Source of the DNA: Danxiaibacter flavus
GTDB taxonomy: Bacteria > Bacteroidota > Bacteroidia > Chitinophagales > Chitinophagaceae
DNA: 64,000 bases
NCBI RefSeq assembly: GCF_041060425.1
Contig: NZ_JAULBC010000001.1
Span: forward strand, 1,364,001 to 1,428,000
Reading direction: 5' to 3'
In this document: positions 43,838-52,790 of the stretch, piece after piece
Position numbering within the stretch: the stretch's first letter is position 1
Layout of the letters: the number at the start of each line of letters is the position of its first letter
Program-made: the position numbers and the translations under genes
Notes under the pieces: generated by a model
Told to the model about the DNA's origin: nothing
What the model saw: only the letters and a program-made list of their open reading frames with translations
Database searches by the model: none

Positions 43838-45256
43838 TTAAGGGAAAATTCCCAATTCCGCATACGAAGTACCAACCTTGTTAATGGCTACAACATAAGC
43901 TGCAGTACGCATGTCGGGTATTTCCGGGTTGGATTTCCAGGTGTTCATGATCTCTCTTGTAGCTTCAATCATCGTTTCTTCAAGACCACTATACACCAGG
44001 TCAACCTCATCAGGGCCATGTTCAATTAACTTCTTGTCGCTGTCATTCACTTCTTTCCCTGTAAGTGTCTCCATCTGACCAAGAATATGCTTATTCATGT
44101 TTTCAGTGAAACGTTTTTCCATACGGCCGTAACGCACATGGCTAAGGTTTTTCAGCCATTCAAAATAAGAAACGGTAACACCGCCTGCATTAAGGTACAT
44201 ATCAGGAATTACAAGCGTTCCATTTTTGGCAAGGATGTCATCAGCATCTGGTGTTAGCGGACCATTAGCTGCTTCGCCTATGATCTTTGCTTTAACACGC
44301 CCGGCATTTTCGCCATTGATTACATTTTCCAATGCAGCAGGAATCAAAATATCACATTCCATTTCTAATGCGTCACCGGTCTTGGCGAGGTTGGTAGCGC
44401 CAGGGAAATTAAGAATTGAGCCGGATGTTTTTCTGTGTTGAAAAACCTCTTCTTCGTTTAGGCCATTCTCGTTGTAAATAGCGCCTTCATATTCTGAAAT
44501 AGCTACAACTTTAGCGCCGTGCTCACGGAAGAATTTGGCAGAGTGATAACCCACGTTTCCAAGTCCCTGTACAATCACACGTTTATCTTTTATACCCACT
44601 GGTAAACCGAGACGTTGCATTACATCTGGCATGTTGCACACTTCTCTTACGCCGAAGAACACACCCAGGCCTGTAGCTTCTCTACGACCTCTTACGCCGC
44701 CCTGGGAAACGGGCTTGCCTGTGACACAACCCATTGCGTCCACTTCTCCGGGATGCATGGTAACATAAGTGTCGAGGATCCATGCCATTTCTCTTTCGCC
44801 CGTACCATAATCCGGCGCCGGAACGTCAGTGCCCGGTCCGATGAAATTCTTACGGATCAGTTCGGCAGTATATCTTCTTGTGATTTTTTGAAGTTCAAAG
44901 GCTGAGTATTTTCTCGGATTGATCTTAATACCGCCTTTACCTCCACCAAAAGGAACATTTACAATAGCGCATTTGTAGGTCATAAGGGCTGCAAGCGCCA
45001 TTACTTCATCCTGGTTAACTTCGTCACTAAAGCGGATACCACCTTTACACGGCGTTTTGTGATGAGAATGCTGCACACGGTAAGCCTCTATCACTTCAAT
45101 TGAGTTGTCATCTCTGCGTACAGGGAACCTGATCTGGTAAACGGCATTGCAGGCTTTAATTTGCTCCAGTACGCCCGATTCCCAACTAGTGAACTTTGCT
45201 GCCTTATCAAAGCTTCTTGTGACGCTGTCAAAAAAGCTGTAATTCTGCTCAGACAT
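43838..45256 (-). CDS. gdhA: Glutamate dehydrogenase (Glu/Leu/Phe/Val dehydrogenase family)
   Basis: A 472-residue oxidoreductase interconverting glutamate and 2-oxoglutarate plus ammonia. VPFGGGKGGIKINPRKYSAFEL holds the catalytic lysine region; GTDVPAPDYGTGEREMAW is the following family block; VIVQGLGNVGYHSAKFF is the Rossmann nucleotide site. The length is somewhat above the 410-450 of the usual hexameric forms. NAD versus NADP use is not settled by sequence alone. It has its own terminator and is separated by 151 bp from the upstream ccmD-like gene. Confidence 0.95.
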   Translation of the reverse strand: MSEQNYSFFDSVTRSFDKAAKFTSWESGVLEQIKACNAVYQIRFPVRRDDNSIEVIEAYRVQHSHHKTPCKGGIRFSDEVNQDEVMALAALMTYKCAIVNVPFGGGKGGIKINPRKYSAFELQKITRRYTAELIRKNFIGPGTDVPAPDYGTGEREMAWILDTYVTMHPGEVDAMGCVTGKPVSQGGVRGRREATGLGVFFGVREVCNMPDVMQRLGLPVGIKDKRVIVQGLGNVGYHSAKFFREHGAKVVAISEYEGAIYNENGLNEEEVFQHRKTSGSILNFPGATNLAKTGDALEMECDILIPAALENVINGENAGRVKAKIIGEAANGPLTPDADDILAKNGTLVIPDMYLNAGGVTVSYFEWLKNLSHVRYGRMEKRFTENMNKHILGQMETLTGKEVNDSDKKLIEHGPDEVDLVYSGLEETMIEATREIMNTWKSNPEIPDMRTAAYVVAINKVGTSYAELGIFP

Positions 45257-45407
45257 AAAATTGATTTTTTAGTAGTGAGTTATGAGTTGAGGAGTTGAAA
45301 AATGGCTATTTATAAATACTCCATACGAGGAGAACAAGAAAAATATTTAGCTAGACGTTATCTGTAATGAGCGGTAGTAGAACGTTAGCAAGCAATCGAT
45401 TATTTGG

Positions 45408-45644
45408 CTAGGGTTTCGTTTTATTGTCTTTTTCCAGGCGGCTGATTTTTTTATCAAGATTAAACAGGTAAATAAAAATGCCAAGTACAATTACCACAAC
45501 AACTGCAATTACCACGTAAATTTTACCATTGCTTCGCATAACGTCGGCAGAAGGGGCTGTTTGTGCGTTGGCAAAAGAATGCATCATACAAAGTATGATT
45601 AACATTGCGATAGAAGAAAGCTTATTCATCCGTAAATTTTTCAT
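45408..45644 (-). CDS. CcmD-like small membrane protein
   Basis: A 78-residue protein with a signal-like N-terminus (ending SFANAQ), a short polar stretch (SADVMRSNGKIYVVIAV) and a single transmembrane helix (IAVVVVIVLGIFIYLF), then a basic/acidic tail (NLDKKISRLEKDNK). This is the pattern of the Bacteroidota CcmD-family protein that follows ccmC. It may stabilise the heme-export complex. The start is the ATG at 45644; 45629 is an alternative, and longer frames are less likely. Confidence 0.75.
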   Translation of the reverse strand: MKNLRMNKLSSIAMLIILCMMHSFANAQTAPSADVMRSNGKIYVVIAVVVVIVLGIFIYLFNLDKKISRLEKDNKTKP

Positions 45645-45708
45645 TTTTTGGTGAGTATTCATTAAGTCCTGCAACATGTTAATATGTTGCCAGGACAAGT
45701 TGGTTAGA

Positions 45709-46386
45709 TTAGTTCATTGATGTTTTATGTACCAAAACACTTACCCTTGCTCTTAGTGTAGCAATCCAAACGCCCAGCAAAGTCCAGCCGATGATCGCAG
45801 GATAGAACACCAGGCGCATGGCAGGGTCAAGGTCGCCGCTGTTCAGTCCCGGATTGCCCTCACTTCCTTGTCCGCCAGGGTGCAGCGATTCTGTCAATCT
45901 CGGCAATATCCATATTGTTGGGAATAACATACAAAAAGCAAAAATGTTATAGACCGCACTAATGCGAGCTCTCTTTTCTTCGTCATTAAACGAACCTCTC
46001 AAAACAAAATAGGCGAAATAAATGAGTAGCGCTATAGCTGCGCCATTTTGCTTAGGATCACCGCTCCATGGCGCACCCCATTGATAGTTTGCCCATATTG
46101 CACCGGTAACAATTCCTAAAGCCCCGAAGAGTGTTCCAACGGCTGCAAAAGCACTTGATTTGATATCATTGATTGCTTCGCCATTCCTGAGGAACTTAAC
46201 TGCATATACGACTGAAGTACCCAGCAATATCATCATTCCAAACCACATGGGAACGTGGAAAAACATGTTCCGGATTGACTCCTGCATACGGTCGTCCAGT
46301 TTTGGGATTTTTACCAGGAATCCGTTAATGCTTGTATATATAAGCAGGATGAATGCCAATATTTTCCACCAGGCTTGTTTGATCAT
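45709..46386 (-). CDS. ccmC: Heme exporter protein CcmC
   Basis: A 225-residue inner-membrane protein with six hydrophobic segments, part of the CcmABCD system that hands heme to CcmE for cytochrome c maturation. The tryptophan-rich heme-handling region is visible as NYQWGAPWSGDPKQNGAAI; it differs from the textbook WGxxWxWD form. FFHVPMWFG supplies one conserved histidine and SLHPGGQG the other. It is 65 bp upstream of the ccmD-like gene on the same strand. ccmB, normally its immediate neighbour, is 749 bp away across a repeat array. Confidence 0.92.
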   Translation of the reverse strand: MIKQAWWKILAFILLIYTSINGFLVKIPKLDDRMQESIRNMFFHVPMWFGMMILLGTSVVYAVKFLRNGEAINDIKSSAFAAVGTLFGALGIVTGAIWANYQWGAPWSGDPKQNGAAIALLIYFAYFVLRGSFNDEEKRARISAVYNIFAFCMLFPTIWILPRLTESLHPGGQGSEGNPGLNSGDLDPAMRLVFYPAIIGWTLLGVWIATLRARVSVLVHKTSMN

Positions 46387-46494
46387 AATTTGAATTTTAC
46401 ACGTTCAGTAACTTGAACCATTGTGCGGGGCAAAATTAGGGGAAAGGAGTATTGCAAACATGCGTTAGTTTTAAATTTTTTGTTGAAACAAAAA

Positions 46495-46560
46495 ATAGTG
46501 AGTAGTCATAGTTAATAGCCAATGGTCAATAGTCAATGGTCAATAGTGAAAGGTGCGGCA
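46495..46560 (+). repeat. AGTCAATAGTGAA words, forward orientation
   Basis: The sequence reads TAGTGAGTAGTCATAGTTAAT then GTCAATAGTCAATGGTCAAT, the left-type word found also at 18150, 19474 and 55465. It opens the 749-bp gap between ccmC and ccmB. Confidence 0.8.
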
Positions 46561-46631
46561 TCAGAAACTTCAGTCGAACCCGTTCATTTTTGAAGATCTT
46601 ATAACTTATAGTTTACAAACAACTTAACCCT

Positions 46632-47135
46632 TTAAGCTTTTCCCCTCCGCTTCAAAAAACGTATAACGTACTACTTACAACGTATCACCACTTTTAAGCT
46701 TTAGGCTCTGAGCTTTAAGCTTTTCCCCTCCGCTTCAAAAAGCGTATAACGTACAACTCACAACGTACAATCAGTTCTAAGCTTTAGGCACTGAGCTTTA
46801 AGCTTTCCCCATCCGCTTCAAAAAACGTATAACGTACTACTTACAACGTATCACCAGTTTTAAGCTTTAGGCTCTGAGCTTTAAGCTTTTCCCCCTCCGC
46901 TTCAAAAAACGTATAACGTACAACTCACAACGTACAACCAGTTCTTAGCTTTAGGCTCTGAGCTTTAAGCTTTTCCCCTCCGCTTCAAAAAACGTATAAC
47001 GTACTACTTACAACGTATCACCAGTTTTAGGCTTTAAGCTCTGAGCTTTAAGCTTTTCCCCTCCGCTTCAAAAAACGTATAACGTAAAACTTACAACGTA
47101 TCACCAGTTTTAGGCTTTAAGCTTTGAGCTTTAAA
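46632..47135 (-). repeat. 83-bp tandem repeat array, six units, between ccmC and ccmB
   Basis: The word CCGCTTCAAAA recurs at 46647, 46730, 46813, 46897, 46980 and 47063, i.e. every 83-84 bp. Each unit reads AAGCTTTTCCCCT, CCGCTTCAAAAAACGTATAACGTA, CNACTNACAACGTA, then CCAGTTTTAAGCTTTAGGCTCTGAG. Units alternate between two slightly different middle versions (TACTTACAACGTATCACC and AACTCACAACGTACAA). The array ends directly against the ccmB stop codon at 47136. No open frame or spacer-like unique sequence lies inside. Confidence 0.95.
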
Positions 47136-47810
47136 CTAATCCTTCCACAAGAATGGAAACAATATTACAGAAAGAAAGATCACCAGTATATCAAACCCCA
47201 CCAGCAACAATGTCATTTGCCAGAAACTTCCCTGAACCACATCGGAAAAAGCCACTTTGGATATCCTGGAAAGAAGCAACAATTGAGGTATAATTACCGG
47301 AAAGCCCATAATGGCCATTAGCGCAGCCTGTTGTTGTGCTTTGGCGGCGATGGCGGCTAAAAAGGTAAATACAAAACTTAGCCCCACACCGCCCAATATG
47401 CTGATACCCACAAAAGTAAGCGTGTTTGTGAGCGGGTTATTAAGGAACAAAATGAAAATTACCAGGCTGAGGAGACTCATGGCAAACATCAATACACCGT
47501 TAAACAGCAATTTGGAGAGCATAAAATCTCTTGCTCCTGCAATAGAATAAAAATAAAGCATGCGCCCCTTGCTTTCCTGCAAAAAACTTTTGGCAACGGC
47601 GTTGGTACAAACAAATAACTGAACTACCCAAAACAAAGCGTTCCATACTTCATCTTCAGGATGTCCCATCGTTAAATACACAACAAATATGGTAGATGCA
47701 ACGTAAAGCAGAATACCGTAAAAAGTGTACTGCTGGCGTATTTCCAGTAATAAATCTTTTTTGAAGAGTGTGTATATATGTCTGTAGGAATTCGTTTGCA
47801 TTGGTTGCAA
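47136..47810 (-). CDS. ccmB: Heme exporter protein CcmB
   Basis: A 224-residue inner-membrane ABC permease with six hydrophobic segments, partner of CcmA and CcmC. The opening IYTLFKKDLLLEIRQQYTFYGILLY and QLFVCTNAVAKSFLQESKGRMLYFY are the family blocks. The stop TAG at 47136-47138 touches the tandem array. No ccmA is nearby, so the ATPase must be elsewhere. It begins 29 bp after tdk on the same strand. Confidence 0.92.
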   Translation of the reverse strand: MQPMQTNSYRHIYTLFKKDLLLEIRQQYTFYGILLYVASTIFVVYLTMGHPEDEVWNALFWVVQLFVCTNAVAKSFLQESKGRMLYFYSIAGARDFMLSKLLFNGVLMFAMSLLSLVIFILFLNNPLTNTLTFVGISILGGVGLSFVFTFLAAIAAKAQQQAALMAIMGFPVIIPQLLLLSRISKVAFSDVVQGSFWQMTLLLVGFDILVIFLSVILFPFLWKD

Positions 47811-47839
47811 GGTAATGAAGTTATATTAACTGCACAGCG

Positions 47840-48433
47840 TCAGGCAATTGCGATGGTGTTGTTATCTTCGTTTTCATAATAGCAATGCCTGCACCTTGGC
47901 TCATAGGCTTCTTTCTCACCGAGCAATATCTGATCATCTCCGCTCGTTTTTCTGTAAGACATGCTTGCAAGGTTTCCACATCTTACGCAAATGGCATGCA
48001 GTTTGGTAATAAAGTCGGCAATTGCTAAAAGTTGAGGCATTGGTCCGAAAGGGTTGCCCTTGTAATCCATATCCAGGCCGGCCACGATAACTCTAACGCC
48101 GCGCACGGCTAAAAGTTCGCAGACATGAATAATCTCGTTATCAAAAAACTGTACCTCGTCAATTCCAACAACGTCAATGTTCTGGCATTCAGAAAGAATA
48201 TCCTTAGAATCTATAACTGGTATAGAAGGAATGATATTTGCGTTATGACTAACAATTTGAGCCTCGTCGTATCTCGTATCGATAGCAGGTTTAAAAATTT
48301 TTAAAGAAAGATTGGCGATTTCGGCACGCCTCAGGCGACGTATAAGTTCTTCTGTCTTTCCACTAAACATGGAACCGCAGATAACTTCAATCCAGCCGCG
48401 GCGTTCCCCTCTGATACTTGGCTCAATAAACAT
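47840..48433 (-). CDS. tdk: Thymidine kinase
   Basis: A 197-residue type II thymidine kinase that phosphorylates thymidine for salvage. P-loop ICGSMFSGKTEELIRR (18-33), Walker B GIDEVQFFD, the lasso region SYRKTSGDDQI, and zinc ligands CVRC and CRHC are all present. The length is normal. It precedes ccmB on the same strand, with no functional link implied. Confidence 0.95.
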   Translation of the reverse strand: MFIEPSIRGERRGWIEVICGSMFSGKTEELIRRLRRAEIANLSLKIFKPAIDTRYDEAQIVSHNANIIPSIPVIDSKDILSECQNIDVVGIDEVQFFDNEIIHVCELLAVRGVRVIVAGLDMDYKGNPFGPMPQLLAIADFITKLHAICVRCGNLASMSYRKTSGDDQILLGEKEAYEPRCRHCYYENEDNNTIAIA

Positions 48434-48510
48434 TTTCTTAATCTTAATATTGTTGCAAAAAACCTTTGTAACTTTAAGCGCTATTTAAACCATCAAAAGT
48501 ATTATTTCCC

Positions 48511-49302
48511 ATGGAAAGAGTGGGCATTTTAATAGAACGATTGCAGGAACAATATCAACAACATGCGGATAACTATTATTTGATTGTAACTGCACAAATG
48601 CTATTGGCTGAACTGCAGCAAAAGCAAAAGGTAGCTGATGCAGATAAAAAAGTAGCCGTGATTATGCCTGCAGCGGGCCAGTCTATCAATCATTTGGCTG
48701 GCAGTGCAACTGAGCAAAAGGAGCCTTCATTTGTAAATAATATAAGTGCGCATACTTCTAATAACAATGGAGCTGCTGTTGCTGCGCCTCCGGTTCAGGT
48801 GAAAGAAGCTCCTGCGGTTGAACCCGTAGCAGAAAAAATTGTTGCACATGAACATCATGACACAGAGCATGTTTCACATATTGACAGAGAGAAAGAAAAA
48901 GAACGTTACAGATGGGCCTTTGATCCCGTTGCCGAAGTGCCTACGCTCGCGCACCAGGATAAAACCGTTTATGAGTTAAATGAAGTGATGAAAGCAAGCG
49001 AGCAAAGTTTAAACGAAAGGCTGAGGGTAGAAAAGCTTGAAGTTGCGTCACTTTTGAAAGAAGCTCCTATTCGTGACTTACGTAAAGCTATCGGTATTAA
49101 CGACAGGTACTTATTCTTAAGCGAGTTGTTCCGCGGTGACGAAACGATGTATGAAAGAAGTATCAAAACAATCAATGATTTCAAAATTCTTGCAGAAGCA
49201 GAATACTGGATCCAGCGCGAATTGAAAACAAAAATCGGTTGGAATGAGTCATCAGAAGCTGTGCGTTTATTTGATCAATTAGTGAGAAGACGTTTCGCAT
49301 AA
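48511..49302 (+). CDS. Conserved Bacteroidota hypothetical protein
   Basis: A 263-residue protein of unknown function. The N-terminal 40 residues are helical (MERVGILIERLQEQYQQHAD); a low-complexity, His/Glu/Ala-rich middle (about 50-130) is probably disordered. A conserved helical C-terminal domain begins near VYELNEVMKASEQSL and includes ISLKEAPIRDLRKAIGINDRYLFLSELFRGD-type sequence (about 190-230). No membrane segment. It converges on waaA, with which its end overlaps by 28 bp. Confidence 0.75.
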   Translation: MERVGILIERLQEQYQQHADNYYLIVTAQMLLAELQQKQKVADADKKVAVIMPAAGQSINHLAGSATEQKEPSFVNNISAHTSNNNGAAVAAPPVQVKEAPAVEPVAEKIVAHEHHDTEHVSHIDREKEKERYRWAFDPVAEVPTLAHQDKTVYELNEVMKASEQSLNERLRVEKLEVASLLKEAPIRDLRKAIGINDRYLFLSELFRGDETMYERSIKTINDFKILAEAEYWIQRELKTKIGWNESSEAVRLFDQLVRRRFA

Positions 49303-50540
49303 ATATATTGCATGATATTGCCGGTTGCGCCGGATTTTTCATGAACATAATCGCCTGCATTTTTGCAGGCATTTTTGTATGTAGCACCGTCACCTAATAG
49401 TTCGTCAAGCTGCTGCTCCAGCTCCAATGCATCATCAACTGTAAAAGCGCCACCTTTTTCAACAAGTTCTACAGCCTCAAAATATTTGTCGTATACAGGT
49501 CCGAATACAACAGGTTTATTATAAACGGCAGCTTCGAGTACATTATGAACACCGTCACCACCAAAGCCACCGCCAACATAGCAGATGGTTGCATACTTAT
49601 AAAGCCTGCTCAACATGCCAATGTTATCAATGATGATGGTATTGATTTCCTGCAAGGGTACTTTGCCCTGCAGCAACTGTTGATAGGTTGAATAACGTAC
49701 TGCATGTTTGTATAATGTTTCACATTCCCTGATGCGTTCTTCACTTATATCATGTGGTGCAATAATGAAACGGTAATCGGTATGTATGTGTGAGTAGTGA
49801 TCCAGTTCTTCATCATCTTCTGTCCATGTACTCCCGGCAACAATCACTGTATGGTTTGATGCAAAGTCTTTAAGATCGGGGATGTCGGTAAAGTTGCCGG
49901 CTATTTGTAATACACGGTCAAATCTTGTATCCCCGCTTAAACTTGCATTCGTAATTTGAATAGACTTTAATAGTTCAATTGATTCGTCATTTTGTACAAA
50001 GAAATGAGTGAAAGCTCCGAGCATCTTTCTGTGAAAACCGCCATAGCTTTTAAAGAAGGGCTGGCTTTTTCTGAAGATACCGGACACCAGCAGTAAGGGT
50101 ATATTTCTTTGCCGCGCTTGTAATAAATAATGATACCAGAATTCATACTTTACAAAAAGGATCAGCGAGGGGTTAACGATATCGTAAAATTTTTTTGCAT
50201 TAGATGCAGAATCCATCGGCAGATAAAAAATATAATCTGCATAAACATATTTCTTCTGTACTTCATACCCTGATGGAGAGAAAAAAGTCAGCACGATTTT
50301 ACAGGAAGAATCTACTTTTTTAAGATCTTCTATCAAAGGCCTGCCCTGTTCAAATTCACCCAGGGAAGCGCAGTGAACCCAGACAGTTTTTGATGTGTTG
50401 CCCGCAAGTTTTTCCTCAATTTGCTGAAGCAAACCTTTTCTACCCTGCACCCATTTCCTGGCTTTTGGGTTAAATGGTGAAATCAGGCTGGCAATAAAAG
50501 GATAAAGGCTGGTGAATATATTGTAAAATATTTTTTGCAT
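49275..50540 (-). CDS. waaA: 3-deoxy-D-manno-octulosonic acid (Kdo) transferase
   Basis: A 421-residue glycosyltransferase adding Kdo to lipid A. An N-terminal membrane anchor is followed by WVHCASLGEFEQGRPLIEDLK, which holds the catalytic glutamate. FVKYEFWYHYL and VAGSTWTEDDEEL are family blocks, and YVGGGFGGDGVHNVLEAAVYNKPVVFGP is the GT-B donor site. It is anchored on the cytoplasmic face of the inner membrane. The final ~9 codons overlap the end of the convergent gene. Confidence 0.94.
   Translation of the reverse strand: MQKIFYNIFTSLYPFIASLISPFNPKARKWVQGRKGLLQQIEEKLAGNTSKTVWVHCASLGEFEQGRPLIEDLKKVDSSCKIVLTFFSPSGYEVQKKYVYADYIFYLPMDSASNAKKFYDIVNPSLILFVKYEFWYHYLLQARQRNIPLLLVSGIFRKSQPFFKSYGGFHRKMLGAFTHFFVQNDESIELLKSIQITNASLSGDTRFDRVLQIAGNFTDIPDLKDFASNHTVIVAGSTWTEDDEELDHYSHIHTDYRFIIAPHDISEERIRECETLYKHAVRYSTYQQLLQGKVPLQEINTIIIDNIGMLSRLYKYATICYVGGGFGGDGVHNVLEAAVYNKPVVFGPVYDKYFEAVELVEKGGAFTVDDALELEQQLDELLGDGATYKNACKNAGDYVHEKSGATGNIMQYIYAKRLLTN
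49353..49376 (+). terminator. Terminator for the forward gene, inside the waaA coding region
   Basis: GCCTGCA-TTTT-TGCAGGC is a perfect 7-bp stem followed by ATTTTTG. A second small hairpin CCGG-TTGCG-CCGG with TTTTT lies just before it (49321-49338). Both fall within the 3' end of waaA, about 50 bp after the forward gene's stop. Confidence 0.75.
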
Positions 50541-50692
50541 ATGTCTTTGTAGAGAAAGGATATGTAAAGATAGTTAAAGTCAAAAGTTATTAATAAAAAA
50601 GCTGCGGGTTGCATTGAAGAGACCAGGCGGTAAATAAAATTTCGGTGGTTTCGGAAAAATTGATACATTTGCATTCTTCAATGTATTTTTAA

Positions 50693-50974
50693 ATGACTAT
50701 TGCATTTAAACAAGTGGAAAAGATATCTAAGGCGCTGGGCGATGCCAACAGGCTTAAGATACTGCACCATATCTCTAAAAAGGGTGGGTGCGGACAGTGT
50801 TGCGAGATCCAGGATGTGGTAGATCTGGCTCAGCCTTCAATAAGTCACCATATAAAAATTTTGATCGAAGCAGGTCTTATTGAACCTGAGAAAGAAGGAA
50901 GAAACCACAAATACACGCTTAACAATCATGTATTGCAGCAATACATAGACGTAATTGGCGCTCTTCAATCCTAG
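50693..50974 (+). CDS. ArsR-family regulator with a CxxCC cluster
   Basis: A 93-residue winged-helix repressor. The helix-turn-helix is at about 42-62 (VVDLAQPSISHHIKILIEAG). Just before it Cys33, Cys36 and Cys37 form a CGQCC cluster, where redox or metal sensing would release the repressor (inference). Length is normal. It is followed after 70 bp by an ene reductase and then a DoxX protein in the same direction, so the three may form an operon answering electrophile or quinone stress. Confidence 0.88.
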   Translation: MTIAFKQVEKISKALGDANRLKILHHISKKGGCGQCCEIQDVVDLAQPSISHHIKILIEAGLIEPEKEGRNHKYTLNNHVLQQYIDVIGALQS

Positions 50975-51044
50975 AAGCCCCTTTTTTTGATTTATTAATC
51001 GAAGTTTTTAAATATATAAATTCATCAATTAAATTGATAGTTGT

Positions 51045-52148
51045 ATGAGTGCATCACTGCCATTCACACCTTACAAATTGGGAGACATTATCCTCAACAA
51101 TCGCCTTGTTATGGCGCCTATGACCAGAAGCAGAGCCGTTAACAACGTTCCCAACGATCTTATTGCAGAATATTATGCCCAGAGAGCTTCTTCCGGGCTA
51201 ATCATAACCGAAGGTACCTCACCTTCACCTAACGGTCTTGGCTATGCGCGCATCCCGGGCATATTCAGCGACGAACAGGTTGAAGCCTGGAAAAAAGTAA
51301 CCAAAGGGGTTCATGATAAAGGAGGAAGAATATTTGTGCAATTAATGCACTGCGGTCGTGTAGCGCATAAAGCAAATATGCCTGAAAGTGCTGAAATTAT
51401 TGCTCCTTCAGCGATTCCCGTTAAAGGCGAGATATGGACAGATGCAGAAGGTATGCAACCTTATGCGCTTCCCCAGGCAGGTACGTTAGCGCAACTCGAA
51501 CAAACTAAAAAAGAATTTGTACAAGCTGCAGTGAATGCTATCAAAGCAGGGTTTGACGGTGTTGAATTGCATGCAGCCAATGGTTATTTGCTGGAGCAGT
51601 TTATTTCTCCGCTTACCAATCAGCGCACAGATGAATATGGTGGAAGTATAGAGAACAGAGCGCGTTTTGTACTGGAAGTCGCCAGCGCGGTGGTTGAAGC
51701 AATTGGTGCACATAAAACCGGCGTCCGTTTGTCTCCATATGGTGTTAATGCGGACACAGGATATTATGAAGAAACTGATGAAACACATATATACCTGGCG
51801 GAAGAGTTTCAGAAATTGAATCTTGTATATCTGCACCTGGCAGACCATTCAGCAATGGGTGCGCCTGAAGTTCCTCAAAGAATTAAAAAAGCAATTCGCC
51901 AGAAATTCAGAAATACACTTATTCTTTCAGGTGGATATGATCTGGAAAGTGCAGAGAATGATCTTAGTTCCGGTTTTGCTAATCTAGTCGCATTCGGACG
52001 ACCATTTATTAATAATCCGGATTTGACGATACGGTATAAAAATCAATGGCCGCTTGAAACAGAGCTTGACTTTTCAACATTTTATATGCCCGGCGCAAAA
52101 GGTTTTACGGACTACCCTTTTTATAAATCGCAGCCGGTTTTACAATAG
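51045..52148 (+). CDS. Old-yellow-enzyme family alkene reductase (NemA-like)
   Basis: A 367-residue FMN enzyme reducing activated alkenes such as N-ethylmaleimide and enones. NNRLVMAPMTRSRA is the FMN-binding opening; FDGVELHAANGYLLEQFISPLTNQRTD contains the His/Asn (HxxN) substrate pair; VRLSPYGV and FGRPFINNPDL follow. Length is normal. It lies between an ArsR-type gene and a DoxX gene, 31 bp before the latter. Confidence 0.94.
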   Translation: MSASLPFTPYKLGDIILNNRLVMAPMTRSRAVNNVPNDLIAEYYAQRASSGLIITEGTSPSPNGLGYARIPGIFSDEQVEAWKKVTKGVHDKGGRIFVQLMHCGRVAHKANMPESAEIIAPSAIPVKGEIWTDAEGMQPYALPQAGTLAQLEQTKKEFVQAAVNAIKAGFDGVELHAANGYLLEQFISPLTNQRTDEYGGSIENRARFVLEVASAVVEAIGAHKTGVRLSPYGVNADTGYYEETDETHIYLAEEFQKLNLVYLHLADHSAMGAPEVPQRIKKAIRQKFRNTLILSGGYDLESAENDLSSGFANLVAFGRPFINNPDLTIRYKNQWPLETELDFSTFYMPGAKGFTDYPFYKSQPVLQ

Positions 52149-52179
52149 AACTTAGTAATACTTCAAAAATAACAAGACA

Positions 52180-52587
52180 ATGAAAAACAATTTATCAGTA
52201 TTGGCTCCCAGGTTGGTACTTGGACTTATATACTTCGTCTTCGGACTTAACTTCTTTTTGCATTTTATTCCACAATCAGGGCCTGCGCCTGAAGGTGCTG
52301 CTGCCGCATTCACCGGCGGTTTGTTCCAGTCAGGTTATTTCTTTCCCTTCCTTAAATCGCTTGAAATAGTATTTGGTTTATTGTTGCTGATCGGATGGCT
52401 GGTGCCGCTGTCGTTGATTGTGCTTATGCCCATTAGTATAAACATTTTATTATTCCATTTACTGTTGGCTCCTGGCGGATTCCCTGTGGTGCTTTCATTA
52501 GTAATAGTCGTATTGAACCTTATTGTGGCATGGCATTACAGAAATTATTACATCCAGCTGTTTAAGGTAAAAGCACAGGCTGTATAG
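52180..52587 (+). CDS. DoxX-family membrane protein
   Basis: A 135-residue inner-membrane protein with four hydrophobic segments and the family's LGLIYFVFGLNFFLHF opening. DoxX-like proteins pair with redox enzymes but have no firm biochemical role. Its closeness to the ene reductase suggests a shared stress-related unit. Confidence 0.85.
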   Translation: MKNNLSVLAPRLVLGLIYFVFGLNFFLHFIPQSGPAPEGAAAAFTGGLFQSGYFFPFLKSLEIVFGLLLLIGWLVPLSLIVLMPISINILLFHLLLAPGGFPVVLSLVIVVLNLIVAWHYRNYYIQLFKVKAQAV

Positions 52588-52700
52588 CTATTGGCTATCA
52601 GCAATCAGTTTTCAGCAATCAGCTTTTAGAGAGGTGAGAGGTATCAGGTGTCAGACAACATCGTACATCTAACATCGTAAATCGTACATCGTACATATTT
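52588..52700. repeat. Mixed word repeats: CAGCAATCAG, GGTATCAGG, ATCGTACATC
   Basis: Directly after the DoxX stop come TATCAGCAATCAG words (52590-52622), then GAGAGGTATCAGGTGTCAG, then ACATCGTACATCTAACATCG words (52658-52700). The rest of the 412-bp gap holds a terminator at 52757 and about 200 bp of AT-rich sequence with no gene. Confidence 0.8.
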
Positions 52701-52756
52701 AAATTTTGTTCTTGAGATTTGGTTGGTATTAGAATGATGATTAAGAGAGAGTGATA

Positions 52757-52790
52757 AAGGGTCGGCATTATGCCGGCCCTTTTAATTTTA
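52757..52790 (+). terminator. Terminator downstream of the ArsR-OYE-DoxX set
   Basis: AAGGGTCGGCA / TGCCGGCCCTT arms form a GC-rich stem followed by TTTAATTTTA. Confidence 0.8.

Noticed and set aside
45709..46386. CcmC as a degenerate pseudogene because its Trp-rich motif differs from WGxxWxWD
   Set aside because: The frame is full length with conserved histidines, and I believe Bacteroidota CcmC proteins commonly vary here, so the difference is not good evidence of loss.
46632..47135. Possible CRISPR array (regular repeats)
   Set aside because: Units are contiguous 83-bp repeats with no unique spacers, and no cas genes occur in the window.
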